Shown one piece after another: positions 22,058 through 32,543 of a stretch of DNA of 64,000 nucleotides. Source of the DNA: Typhlomys cinereus. Lineage: Eukaryota > Chordata > Mammalia > Rodentia > Platacanthomyidae. Each line of letters starts with the position of its first letter. Position 1 is the first letter of the stretch. The notes under the pieces were generated by a model that saw nothing but the letters and a program-made list of their open reading frames with translations, made no database searches and was not told the DNA's origin. The stretch lies in NCBI GenBank assembly GCA_023101885.1, contig JALPQD010000393.1:186001-250000 (forward strand), written 5' to 3'. The translations under genes and the position numbers were made by a program.

Positions 22058-22475
22058 AAATTTATTGAGTTGGCTTACAGATATGGCTGAGGTAGTCCAG
22101 CGAAGGCTGCCAGTAGCCGAGGTAGATGGCTGCCAATAGCTAGCTGCTCAGTTCGGTAGTCAAGTAGGTGATGGCTGAAGCCTGGAGAACTACTAGAGTC
22201 TTAGTCTAGTCAAAGGATAGAATGTCGAAGAAACCAGGCGGCCGGAAGGAAGAATGATTCCTAGCACAGCTGCAAGAAGGCGTCTGTTTCTTTGGTGGCT
22301 CTTTTTTATATGATGCAGTATTGGGAGAATCCTTTGAGAGCTTTGGAGTTCTGATAGGATTTGAGGTGTGTACAATCCTTTCAAGTAGTCTCAGTTGGTC
22401 CTTTCCAGAGGTGGTCTCAGCCCAGCTTAGTTAATACCGGGTGTGTCAAGTTGACACCCAGGCTTAACTATCACA
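21961..22475 (-). mobile_element. ERVL-type solo LTR, inverted
   Basis: Reads TGTATTAGTTAGGG at the left and TTAACTATCACA at the right on the plus strand, i.e. the LTR start TGTGATAGTTAAGCCTGGG on the minus strand. It matches 12428-12907 over its length. The shared words include the inverse complement of ATATAAAAA(G/A), CGGCCGCC/GGCGGCCGG, and GTCAACTTGACAC. The flanking 5-mers AGTAA and GGTAA differ at one base. It holds an AT microsatellite at 22001-22056. Confidence 0.88.
22001..22056. repeat. (AT)n microsatellite within the solo LTR
   Basis: A nearly pure AT run of about 55 bp, interrupted once by ATGTATAT. It is self-complementary and likely variable in length. Confidence 0.95.
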
Positions 22476-22859
22476 GGTAAAGATATGGGAATGTGTGAGA
22501 GATAATTGCTCTTTTAAGAGAGACTTGGATCTAGTGGAGGAGGTGGATGGGGTAGCAATGACAGGAGATTGTTCAGTGTTTGCAGAACAGTCGACTTAAT
22601 CCCACTGAGGTGAGAAAAGGGATGATTTATCAAGACTTAGCAACTTGAAGATAATTTAGAATAACTATCTCTGTTGTGAAAGTATTCATTCTCTATGGAC
22701 ATACTTTATTTTTATAATAAGTTTTTTCATTTTTTCCTAGTTTTACAAGCATATTGAATACTTATTCCTACCTTTTTCTTTCCCTTCTCCTTTCTATCTC
22801 CCCTCCCCTCCCTTCCATCAATCCATCTCACTCCCTCCTACCTTTCTGCCTGTCAGCTT
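22476..22859. other. Unassigned block ending in a pyrimidine-rich stretch
   Basis: Unique sequence passes into a C/T-rich run (about 22765-22860) that abuts the outer L1 3' end. No gene is recognised. Confidence 0.3.
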
Positions 22860-24456
22860 CTTTTTTTATTATTTTATTTATTTATTTATTTTATTATTAT
22901 TTCCGCTCATACAAACTTAACAGGTTCACCGGTCCCCTCCCTCCCTCCAGCTCCCCCCGACCCCCCTGATCTCCCTTCCCTCTCCCCTCCCTTCCCATCC
23001 CCAAGTGCCTCCCCCCCATCCCCGGAGCATCCTTTACTCTGCATGCCAAACTCTCCTCTGGGTCCTCCTCTCCAATGAGGTGCAAGGACCAGGGGCATTT
23101 CCCAGAACCCTTTCCTGTGTTCCCCTTAAGCTTAGGAACACTACTGTGACCGTCAGTCCCTAGCCTCCAAGGATCCTAGTGCCTTTAGTCCATGCTAGAC
23201 TTTGTGTGATCAATAATGTGTTGGACATAGTGCAGGTCATGCAAAGTCCTATTATGATTGCTTCAGCCCTAACTTGTGTGGAGTATCTAGCATATCATTA
23301 CTCTTCCCATCCTTGTGCTCTTACAATCTTACTGCCCCCTCTTCCGCAAATTTCCCTGAACTTCAGGATGGGGAGAGATTAGGCTGGCCCAGTTCCAGGT
23401 GGTTGATAGAGTCTCTGATGTTCTGAATTATAGTTTCTTGATTTATTTTTTTTTGGTTTTGCTGCTCCTGCAATGCCCTTGGCTCCATCCTAATGGATAT
23501 TGGATGGCCAGAGATAAAAACCTGTTAAATTAGTCTTGTTATAAGAGTATATTCAGAGGTAGATGGAATAAAAGTAGGAGATCACTGTGAGAGAGGGGTC
23601 AATTACCCATTTGAAAAATGGTTACTGTCTATCTGCCAGACATATGCCCTCTCTTTCTGGTGAGATCATACCCCATCAGTTGCAAATGATCAGGAAGGAA
23701 AGTCTGTGAACTTAACCAGATGTCTCATTACTTACTTGGAGTCCTTGATGGTGGCCTATTTTTCTCTGTGTAACATGGTCCCCTCTCTCCTTGTTTCTGA
23801 TGGGGCCCTCCTTCCCCATCCCTCTTGTTTATAATCTTTACAATTACTGTAGGTATTACAGAGATTTGTCTTTGAGTGTCTCTAAGTGGGTTTGGTACTA
23901 GGATCCACCTATTAGGGAGTACATATGGTGCTTAATTTTCTGTGTCTGAGATACTTCACTCAATATAGTTGTTTCTAATTCCATCAATTTCCTGGCAAAT
24001 TGCATTAATTCATCATTTTTGAAGGCTGAGTAGTATTTCATTGTATAAATATACCACATTTTCCTTATCCACTCGTCAACTGTTGGACATTTGGGCTGAT
24101 TCCATGACTTTGCTATTGTAAACAGTGCTGCTATGAACATGGTCGTGCTTGTGCTATCGAGGTGAATTTTTGCTGTATGGGGAGTTATTCCCAAAAGTGG
24201 AATCGCAGGGTCATATGGCATTTCAATCTTTAACTTCTTTAAGAATTGCCAGACGAGTGGTTCATGAGCCTGCATTCCCACCAGCAATGTAGGAGAGTTC
24301 CCCTCTCTCCACATTCTCTCCAGCACTTGATGTTGTTTGTATTGTGGATTTTGGCCATCCTGACAAGGGTGAGATGATATCCAGGGAAGTTTTGATTTGC
24401 ATTTCCCTGATGGCTAAGGAAGTGGAGCATTTTTTAAGATATTTGTTAGACATTTT
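22860..24456 (-). mobile_element. Outer (older) L1: 3' UTR and ORF2 C-terminal part
   Basis: Minus-strand L1. Its A tail appears as the T-rich run at 22860-22902, next to the inverted GAGCGGAAATAATAA end. The 3' UTR runs to about 23897. The ORF2 C-terminal region follows (stop near 23898) with [15 protein letters not shown] and [20 protein letters not shown] in one frame and the upstream [10 protein letters not shown] in shifted frames. The element breaks off at 24456 inside that ORF2 segment and resumes at 31093, because the inner L1 is inserted here. Confidence 0.92.
24437..24456. repeat. Target-site duplication of the inner L1, left copy
   Basis: AGATATTTGTTAGACATTTT, 20 bases, is identical to 31093-31112. 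The sequence belongs to outer-L1 ORF2, so the insertion site is inside the older element. Confidence 0.95.
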
Positions 24457-25465
24457 TTTCCTTGTAAATACCTTTTTTTTATTAAAAATTTAATTATACA
24501 TTTTAAATTTTTTTTTACCAGTTCCCTCCCTCCCCCCTCCTCCCCCCGAACCCCTTCTTCCCCCTCTCCATCCCCCAGTGCCTCCCCTCCAATCCCCAGA
24601 GAGTCCTTTATTGTGTACGCCTAACTCTCCACTGGGTCCTCCTCTCCGATGACATATAAGGACCCAGTGGCATTTCCATAAGCCCTTTCTCTTGTTCCCC
24701 TTAAGCATAAGATCACTACTATGGCTGTCAATCCCTTGCCTCCAGGGGTCTCGGTGCCCTTAACAGATGCTAGACTTTATGAGGGCAACAGTGCGCTGGA
24801 CATTGCGCAGGGCATGCAAAGTCCCATTATGATTGCTTTGGCCCCAACTATTGTTGAGAATCTTGCAAATCATTGCTCCTCCCATCCTTTTGCTCTTACA
24901 ATCTTACCGCCCCCTCTTCCGCAAATGTCCCTGAGCTCCAGGATGGGGAGAGCTTAGGCTGGCCTAGTTCTATGTGATTGATATAGTCTCTGAAGTTCTG
25001 GATTGTGATTTGTTGATTTTCTTTTGCAGTTTTGCTGCTCCTGCAATGCCCTTCACTCCATTCTGCTGGGCACTGTATGTCACCCCCTGGCCAGAGACAA
25101 AAAGCTGTTAAACTGGAGTCTTGTTATAATAGCACATTCAAGGGTAGATGTAATAAGAGTAGGAAACCTCAGTGAGGGAGGGGTCCATCACCCATTTGCA
25201 AAATGATTACTTTTTATCTGCTAGACTATATGCCCTCCCCTTCTGGTGAGATCAGGAAAGAACGTCTGTGAACTTAACCAGGTTTCTCATTACTTACTTG
25301 CAGACCTTGATGGAGGCCTATTTTTCTCTGCTGTAACATGGTCCCCTCTCTCTTTGTTTCTGGTGTGGCCCTCCTACCCCATCTCTCTTGTTCATAATCC
25401 TTGCAATTACTGTGTTACATAGGTTTACTTTTGAGTGTCTCAATGTGGGCTGGGTGAGTTTGGTA
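24457..25465 (-). other. 3' UTR and A-tail of the inner L1
   Basis: On the minus strand, after the ORF2 stop near 25466, come the L1 3' UTR blocks also seen at 17225-17720, then a G/A tract (plus strand 24522-24580, C/T-rich), then an AT-rich end. The A tail is unusual. Two A runs flank GGTATTTACAAGG (plus strand CCTTGTAAATACC at about 24460-24472), which could be tail mutation or a very short 3' transduction. Confidence 0.85.
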
Positions 25466-26906
25466 CTAGGAGCCACCTATTAGGGAGTACATACGGCGCT
25501 TAATTTTCTGGGTTTGGGATACTTCACTTAATATAATTCTTTCTAATGACATCCATTTCCCAGCAAATTCCAGTAATTCATCATTTTTGATGGCTGAGTA
25601 GTACTCCATTGTATAGATGTACCACAGTTTCCTTATCCACTCGTCAACTGTTGGACATTTAGGTTGATTCCATGACTTTGCTATTGTAAACAGTGCTGCT
25701 ATGAACATGGTCGAGCTTGTGCTATCGAGGCGAACCTCTGCTGCATGGGGGGTTATTCCCAAAAGTGGGATAGCAGGGTCATATGGCATTTCAATCTTTA
25801 ATTTCTTTAAGAATCTCCAGACGGCTCGCCAGAGTGGCTGTATGAGTCTGCATTCCCACCAACAATGTAGGAGAGTTCCCCTCTCTCCACATCCTCTCCA
25901 GCATTTGTCGTTGTTTGTATTGTGGATTTTTGCCATCCTGACCGGGGTGAGATGATATCTCAGGGAAGTTTTGATTTGCATTTCCCTGATGGCGAAGGAA
26001 GTGGAGCATTTTTTAAGATATTTGTTAGACATTTTAATTTCATCCCTGGTAAAGTTTCTTTGAAGTTCTAGGGCCTATTTTTTAATTGGGCCATTGGTTT
26101 CCTTGGAGTTTACTTTTCTAAGTTCTTTGTGCACTCTGGACAGTAGAGCTCTGTCAGATATGTGGTTAGTGAAGATTTTCTCCCATTCTGTGGGTTGCCT
26201 TTGAGCTCGTGTGACAATCTCTTTATCTGAACAGAAGCTCTTTAATTTCACAAGATCTCAACTGTTGAGAGTTGGTAGCAGTGACTGTGCCATTGGATGT
26301 CTGTTTAGGAAGTGTTGGCCTAGCCCAATCAGCTCGAGGGAGTTCCCTATCCTTTCAACTATGGTTTTTAAAGTCTCTGGCCTGATATCAAGGTCCTTGA
26401 TCCATTTGGAGTTAAGTCTTGTACATGGTGACAAGTACGGGTCCAGCTTTAATCTTCTGCATGTGGAGATCCAGTTTTGCCAGCACCATTTGTTGAAGAT
26501 GCTGTTCTTTTTCCATTGGATTCTTTGGGCCCCTTTGTCAAAGACCAAATGGCTGTAACTTTGTGGGCTTATATCTGGGTCTTCAATCCTTATCCATTGA
26601 TCTGTGTGTCTATTTTGGAGCCAGTACCAGGCTGTTTTTATAACTATGGATTTGTAGTATAGACTTAGGTTTGGTATGGTAATACCTCCAGCTGTGTTTT
26701 TGTTACTCAGGATTGTTTTTGCTATCCTGGGTCTTTTGTGCCTCCATATGAACTTTGAGATTGTTTGGTCAACTTCTTTGAAGAATTGCTTTGGGATTTT
26801 GATTGGTATAGCATTGAATCTGTATATTGCCTTTGGTAGGATGGTCATGTTTACGATGTTGATTCTGCCAATCCAGGAACAAGGGAGGTCTTTCCACCTT
26901 CTGGTG

Positions 26907-26923
26907 TCTTCTGCAATTTCTTT
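26907..26923. repeat. SINE target-site duplication, left copy
   Basis: TCTTCTGCAATTTCTTT, identical to 27235-27251. It is part of L1 ORF2, which shows that the SINE landed after the L1. Confidence 0.93.
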
Positions 26924-27234
26924 TTTTCTTTTTTTTTTATTTATTTATTTTTTAAAAATTTTTTTATTATTATTTATTCAATTGTGCATGTGTGCGTATG
27001 TATGTGCGCGTACATGTGTGTATGTGTGTGTGTAGAACCACGGACGAATCGGGAACCACCATGGACGCCTCCACCTCCTTCTGCCCTGGGATTCACAGGC
27101 TCTGCCCTACCAGGACCAGAAGCGCAGGCCGCCCCCGCTTCCGCCTGGCGTCTATACGTGGGATCTGGGATCCGAACTCAGGACCTTCTGCCTGCAAGGC
27201 AGAGGCTTAACCCCTGAGCCACCTCTCCAGCCCC
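26924..27234 (-). mobile_element. B2-like SINE, younger subfamily, inserted in L1 ORF2
   Basis: On the minus strand it starts GGGGCTGGAGAGGTGGCTCAGG (A box) and has GGTCCTGAGTTCGGATCCC (B box). The body includes CCTGTGAATCCCAGGGCAG and GTCCATGGTGGTTCCCGATTCGTCCGTGGTTC. The end is CA/TACA-rich and then AATTGAATAAATAATAATAAAA. A 17-bp target-site duplication (TCTTCTGCAATTTCTTT) lies at 26907-26923 and 27235-27251. Confidence 0.95.
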
Positions 27235-27251
27235 TCTTCTGCAATTTCTTT
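27235..27251. repeat. SINE target-site duplication, right copy
   Basis: Second copy of the 17-bp duplication around the SINE at 26924-27234. On the minus strand this is the SINE 5' side. Confidence 0.93.
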
Positions 27252-29656
27252 CTTTAGGGTTTTAAAGTTTTCATTGTAAAGGTCTTTTACCTCCTTAGTT
27301 AGGTTTATACCAAGGTATTTCATTTTTTTAGGGGTTATAGTAAATGGTATGGTTTCTCTCAAGGCTTTTTCACTTCTTTCATTCTGGGCATATAGGAAGG
27401 CCTCTGATTTTTGCACATTTATTTTGTATCCTGCCACCCTGCTGAACTTCTCAATTAGTTCCAGGAGCTTCCTGGTGGAGTTTTTGGGATCCCTCAGGTA
27501 TAAGATCATGTCATCTGCAAATAAGGATAGCTTGACTTCTTCCTTGCCGATTTGAATCCCTCTTATGTCCCTTTCTTGTCTTATGGCTTCAGCTAAGACT
27601 TCAAGTACAATATTGAATAGAAGTGGTGAGAGTGGACAGCCTTGTCTAGTTCCTGATCGAAGTGGGAATGCTTCCAATTGTTCCCCATTGAGCATAATCC
27701 TTACTGTGGGCTTGTTGTATATAGCTTTTATTATATTGATTAAGGTTCCTTCCATTCCCACTGTCTCTAGCGTTTTGATCATAAAAGGCTGTTGGATCTT
27801 GTCAAAAGCTTTTTCTGCATCTATCGAGAGTATCATGTGGTCTTGGACTTTGGACTGGTTTACATAATGAATTACATTTATTGATTTGCGTATGTTGAAC
27901 CAACCTTGTGTGCCGGGGATGAAGCCTACTTGGTCCCCATGAATGATCTTTTTAATATGTTTTTGAATCCGATTTGCTAAGACTTTGTTGAGAATCTTTG
28001 CGTCTGTGTTCATCAGGGAGATTGGCCTATAGTTTTCTTTCTTAGTAGGTTTTGGGATTAAAACGATATTAGCTTTATAGAAGGAATTTGGTAGTGTTCC
28101 TTCCTTTGCTATTTGATGGAACAGTTTAAGGAGTATTGGTGTTATTAACTCCTTAAATGTCTGGTAGAACTCTGTGCTGAATCCATCTGGTCCAGGACAT
28201 TTTTTGGTGGGAAGATTCGAGATTACTTCCTCAATTTCCTTATATGTTATAGGACTATTTAAATAATTCACAACTTCCTGATTCAATTTAGGTAAGTTGT
28301 GTTTACTTAGAAATTCATCCATCTCTTTTGTGTTGTCAAACTTCACAGAGTATAAGTTTTTGAAATATGATGTTATAATTCTCTGGATTTCTTGGGTATC
28401 AGTAGTGATAACTCCATGTTCATTTCTAATTTTGTTAATTTGGGTTTTCTCTCTCTTGCTTTTGGTTAGTTTAGCTAGGGGTGTATCAATCTTGTTGATT
28501 CTTTCAAAGAACCAGCTTTTTGACTGGTTGATTTTTTCTATCGTTTTCTTAGTCTGGATTTCAGATATTTCTCCCCTTATTTTGCTAATCTCTTCTCTTC
28601 TACTGCTTTTGGGATAAGATTGCTCTAGTTTCTCTAAAGCTTTAAGCTGCATTGTTAAATTGTTTATTTCTGATGTTTCCATTTTTTTGACGTAGGCATT
28701 AAGAGGTATGAACTTACCTCTTAGAACAGTTTTCATTATGTCCCAGAGATTTTGGTAGGTTGTATTTTCGTTATCATTCACTTTCAGGAAATCTTGAATT
28801 TCCTTTTTAATTTCTTCCTGAATCCAGTTCTCATTCAGCATCATAGTGTTAAGTTTCCAGGAGTTAGTGTATTTTCTCTTGTTTGATGTGTTGTGGATGT
28901 CCAGCTTTAGGCCGTGGTGGTCTGATAGGGCACAGGTTAGAATTTCAACTTTCTTGTATATGTGTAGATTCATTTTGTGGCCCAATATGTGATCTATTTT
29001 GGAGAAAGTTCCATGTGCTGCTGAGAAAAATGTGTATTCTTTGGTGTGTGGGTGAAAAGTTCGATAGAGATCTGTAAGGTCCATTTCTTTCAGGGTTTGA
29101 TTAAGTTCCAAAGTGTCTCTGTTAAGCTTTTGACCTGTTGATCTATCCCATGTTGAGAGGGCAGTGTTGAAGTCCCCAAGAATTATCGTTTGTGGGTTGA
29201 TTTCTTGCTTTAGACGCTGTAGGGTTTTCTTAATGAATGTGGAGGGGCCCGTATTGGGTGCATATATGTTCAGTATTGTGAAGTCTTCCTGGTGAATTGT
29301 ACCTGTGACTAAAATGTAGTATCCATCCGTGTCTCTTATAATTTTCTTTGGTTTGAAATCCACTTTGTCTGATAGCATAATGGCTACCCCTGCCTGTTTT
29401 CTGCTTCCATTTGCTTGTAGAATTGTTGACCAGCCTTTTATTTTTAGAGCGTGCCTATCTTTTGTGGTGAGATGGGTTTCCTGTAGGCAACAGATTGATG
29501 GATTGTGATTTTTAATCCAAGTTTGTAATCTGTGTCTCTTGATCGGTGAATTAAGTCCATTAACATTTAGTGTCATAATGGAGAAACTATTGTTAATTCC
29601 AGACATTTATTATGTTTAGTAGCTTTGATAAGTATATTGCTTCGCTTTTAATGGTG

Positions 29657-30726
29657 TTATATTTGCCTTCTGTTCTCCTGGATATGCCTGTTTTTTTCTT
29701 CACCCTTGAGTATCATTTCTAGCATTTTTTGAAGGGCTGGTTTGGTGGACATGTATCCCTTCAATTTGTCTTTGTGCTGGAAAATTTTTCTTTCTCCCTC
29801 GATCATGACTGATAGTTTTGCAGGGTAAATCAGCCTGGGTTGACATTTTTGCTTATTCAATACTTGAACTATGTCTCTCCAAGCTCTTCTTGCTTTTACT
29901 GTTTCGACTGAGAAGTCATTTGTTTTTTTAATAGGTTTACCTTTAAAAGTGACTTGTTTTTTCTCCCTTGAAGCTCTCAGCACCAGTTCTTTATCTTGAA
30001 TGTGGAGTGTTTTAACTTTATTTGCCGCGGCATGCTTCTATTTTGGTCGTATCTGTTTGGGGTGCGGAATGCCTCTTGTATATGAATGGGCCTCTCTTTT
30101 TTTAGATGAGGAAAGTTTTCCTTGATGATCGTTTGAAAAATTTCCTCAGGGGTGGTATTTTGAGATTCTTGCTCTGGTATTCCATGAATACGCATGTTAG
30201 GCTTCTTCAGGGTGTCCCATATCTCTTGGATATTTCTCTCAAGTATCTTTTTGGCTTTAACAACCTCTTCCATTGAGCTGGTTAGTACTCCCACTTTGTC
30301 TTCAAGGTCTGAAATTCTGTTTTCTGCTTCATTAGTTCTGTTGGTAAGACTCTCTGTGGCGTTCTGGGTTGAAGATAACTTGTCTTTGAGCTCAGTTTTA
30401 AACTCTGCTTGAGTTTGTTTTAACTGCTCTATGCCACTTTTTGTTTCTTGCACTGTTTTTCTCAACTCCTCCATGTGTCTGTTGTGTTCCTCTTCAAAGC
30501 GATTGATTCGATTATGTAATTCCTCCCGGATTTCCTCTTTCATAGTATTTAACATGGTAATGATCATATTTTGAAAGACCTTATCATGGGTGAGGCTTTC
30601 TTGGCCTTTTTACGCCGGTTTGTTCTTGTTGGAGTCTAACATTATGGGATTAATTTCTTCAGTGGGAAATTTGTTTACTTGAGTGTTGCTTCTCATGTAT
30701 TTGCACTTTGACTTTGGCATTGTCAT
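29657..30726 (-). pseudogene. L1 ORF1 (RNA-binding chaperone), broken
   Basis: The parent protein trimerises through a coiled coil and coats L1 RNA. The likely start is the ATG at 30724-30726 (MTMPKSKCKYMRSN). A TAA at codon 39 follows NKNKPA, and the frame then reopens at KGQESLTHD. A heptad-rich coiled coil runs from about codon 54 to 165 (KEEIREELHNRI to DLEDKVGVL). The RRM-like part includes NMRIHGIPEQ. A single-base shift near 29985-30000 leaves HSTFKIKNWC and a stop; the other frame continues LVLRASREKKQVTFKGKPI and KCQPRLIYPAKLSVM, the C-terminal domain. Total length is about 356 codons, normal for L1. Confidence 0.93.
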
Positions 30727-31092
30727 TTTAACTCTTAAGATCTCTCAATTTCACTAAACTGAATTATTTGGCCCGGGGTCCTGGTGGGCGGGGCCGAAAG
30801 TGGACTTACCTAGGGCGCGGGGTGAGGCCCGGCTGGACCAGCGGAGCCGGGTGGGGTGAAAAGGGAGGATGGGCGCGTCGGTGTGGAGCTATTTAACCCG
30901 AGGGCAGCTGGGGCGGGGCCCGGGCTCAGGGGAGGTCCTCCTCGTCCCTCGGCCCCGGCGCGGCTCCGGCTGGATGGTGGGAGTCGGAGCCGGGTCCCTG
31001 TGGGCTGACCTGGGGTCCTAGGGCGCAGGGTGAGGCCCGGCTGGACCGCGCCCGCACGTCCCGACCGGCGGAGCGGGGTGAGGTGTAAAGGG
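30727..31092 (-). promoter_or_regulatory. L1 5' UTR/promoter, CpG-rich with a monomer-like tandem repeat
   Basis: This 366-bp leader is strongly GC- and CpG-rich against an AT-rich background. CCTAGGGCGC(G/A)GGGTGAGGCC occurs at 30809 and again at 31017, a period of about 208 bp. Both copies continue into GCGGAGC-GGGGTG and a GTAAAGGGA/GAAAAGGGA block, the second with about 19 extra bases. On the minus strand this is a truncated unit at the extreme 5' end plus one whole unit before the non-repeated leader. That resembles the tandem monomer promoters known for murine L1. Promoter activity is inferred. Confidence 0.75.
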
Positions 31093-31112
31093 AGATATTT
31101 GTTAGACATTTT
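31093..31112. repeat. Target-site duplication of the inner L1, right copy
   Basis: Identical to 24437-24456. It abuts the 5' end of the inner L1 and is continuous with outer-L1 ORF2 sequence downstream. Confidence 0.95.
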
Positions 31113-31421
31113 AATTTAGTCCTTGGTAAATTTTCTTTTAAGTTCCCAGGCCCCTTTTTTAATTGGGCCATTTGTTTCCTTGGTGTTTAGTTTTCTAAGT
31201 TCTTTGTGCACTCTGGATAATAGAGTTCTATCAGATATGTAGTTAGTGAAGATTTTCTCCCATATCTGAACAGAAGCTCTTTAATTTCACAAGATCCCAA
31301 CTGTTGAGTGTTGGTTGTAGTGACTGTGCTATTGGATGTCCATTTAGGAGCTGTTGGCTTAGCCCAATCAGCTCGAAGGAGTTCCCTACCCTTTCAACTA
31401 TGGTTTTTATAGTTTCTGAAG
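31093..31421 (-). mobile_element. Outer L1: remaining 5' part (ORF2 fragment)
   Basis: The sequence aligns with inner-L1 ORF2 at 26018-26375 (e.g. CACTCTGGATAATAGAGTTCTATCAG versus CACTCTGGACAGTAGAGCTCTGTCAG; TAGCCCAATCAGCTCGA in both). There is an internal deletion of about 40 bp next to GATTTTCTCCCAT. Similarity stops at about 31421, the 5' truncation point of the outer element. Confidence 0.88.
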
Positions 31422-32438
31422 AGGCCTCCTCTTAATCAAGGGTTCCTTGATGATTCCTGGGAAAACTATATTCTTTCCCCCATACCTGCCAAGATTTTAT
31501 CTGTTAGGATTTGCCTTCAATGGAAAAGAGCACTTCTTTCACTTTCAAATTCTTAAGGCTCCACAGAGAGGTTTACTGGCCTGTTTTGGCTATTTTGGCA
31601 ATTACATTCTGAGTCCTTACTAGTTGCAGTATTAGAGAAAATTTGTTTGGGTATTCAGAAATCTTGCTTTTAAATAAGATTATGCAGAAGGCAATACAGA
31701 ACATTTTGGCAGCTACATGGAAATCTTGATTTTAAATGAATATAACTATAGATTCCCAAGCAAACTGGACTTGAGTTGCATGATGGGAGAATTAGAATCC
31801 TCCATGGTTTACCAAATGATGAAGCTTCTCTTTGAGTATTGCTTCTCTTTATACTGATGCTTGGTATAGGTGTCTGGACCTAGAACAGTAGGATACAGTT
31901 ACATGTGTCACTTTTTATGGCTTTGAGTTCATCAGAAATCCTTAGGACAGAAACTTGTATACAGTCTTATCAACAAAGTCTGGCTCTATCTCTTATTCAT
32001 CTTTATTCTTCATCTGTGGCAAACACTGATCATGATTCAAGAAGATTTTCTCAGACCCTGGAGTAGCTTTTCCCACAGTTTTCTCAAGTTTCTTGCTATA
32101 ATTGTCTATTTCAGTGGTTCTAGCACCTGCTTGATATAAGCGTAATTGCTGTGGTTATGTCCCTTGAGATCCAGTCTTTGCCCATAGACCCATGCAGTGC
32201 TTTGAAATTATCAAGTTGATACAGCTCTACCTTTCCTCAATGTTAACAATTGACTTCATTTTCTGAACCTAGGTGTCTAACCATGTTGAAGTGAGAAGTG
32301 TCAATTTCATATTATGTTAGATTGCTATATATGTATCCTCACTTCAGTAGGCTTTTAAAGATTGGTTTTCTTCCTTTCCTGGCCCTTTCCCTCCCCTCTT
32401 CTTTCCATCTCTCCTTTCCTTTCTTCCATTACTTTCTT
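31422..32438. other. Unassigned, probably unique sequence
   Basis: No repeat or gene is recognised. The block contains no frame longer than 60 codons. Confidence 0.3.
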
Positions 32439-32543
32439 CAAAGTAGGATCTTACTCTGTAGCATAGGCTAACCACAAATTCTTAATTGTCTGGATTCTGC
32501 CTTCTGCATGCTGGGATTACAGGTGTGCACCACCAGGCTTGGC
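32439..32543 (-). mobile_element. B1 SINE (7SL-derived), inverted
   Basis: On the plus strand it has CAAAGTAGGATCTTACTCTGTAGCATAGGCTAACC, TGCATGCTGGGATTACAGG and TGTGCACCACCAGGCTTGGC, the reverse complement of a rodent B1 in the expected order. Length about 105 bp, so it is slightly 3'-shortened. Confidence 0.85.

Larger units (their letters stand above)
25466..29606 (-). pseudogene. L1 ORF2 (endonuclease-reverse transcriptase), broken
   Basis: The parent protein nicks target DNA and copies L1 RNA in place. The N-terminal 792 codons are open from the ATG at 29604-29606. The endonuclease shows [10 protein letters not shown] with Asn14, LQETHL with Glu43, ILGDFNT, KIDHILG and SDHHGLKLD. The reverse transcriptase shows [54 protein letters not shown] and FADDMILYL (Phe near residue 696). 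The frame is interrupted by the SINE at 26924-27234. Beyond it are two Trp-to-stop changes: TGA after SLLPTLNS (just below 26258) and TAG after NGPIKK (near 26078). The C-terminal part with the Cys-rich segment ([18 protein letters not shown]) is otherwise intact. Removing the SINE leaves about 1270 codons, the usual L1 length. Confidence 0.95.
24457..31092 (-). mobile_element. Inner full-length L1, about 6.6 kb, inactive
   Basis: From the 5' end on the minus strand it has a CpG-rich 5' UTR (30727-31092), ORF1 (29657-30726), a 50-bp spacer, ORF2 (25466-29606), a 3' UTR of about 1 kb with a polypurine tract, and an A-rich tail (24457-24515). It is bounded by a perfect 20-bp target-site duplication, lies within an older L1 and contains a 311-bp SINE. 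The reading frames are damaged (one stop and one frameshift in ORF1; two stops and the SINE in ORF2), so it cannot move by itself. Confidence 0.95.

Noticed and set aside
12428..22475. A single provirus bounded by the two ERVL-type LTRs
   Set aside because: The LTRs are in opposite orientation, each has its own near-identical 5-bp flanks, and no retroviral gene lies between them.
30727..31092. CpG island promoter of a host gene
   Set aside because: It is exactly bounded by the L1 5' end and ORF1 start and contains the L1 monomer-like repeat.
30810..31171. Pro/Arg-rich minus frames of 99 and 81 codons
   Set aside because: They lie in the GC-rich L1 5' UTR and cross the target-site duplication; they are chance frames.
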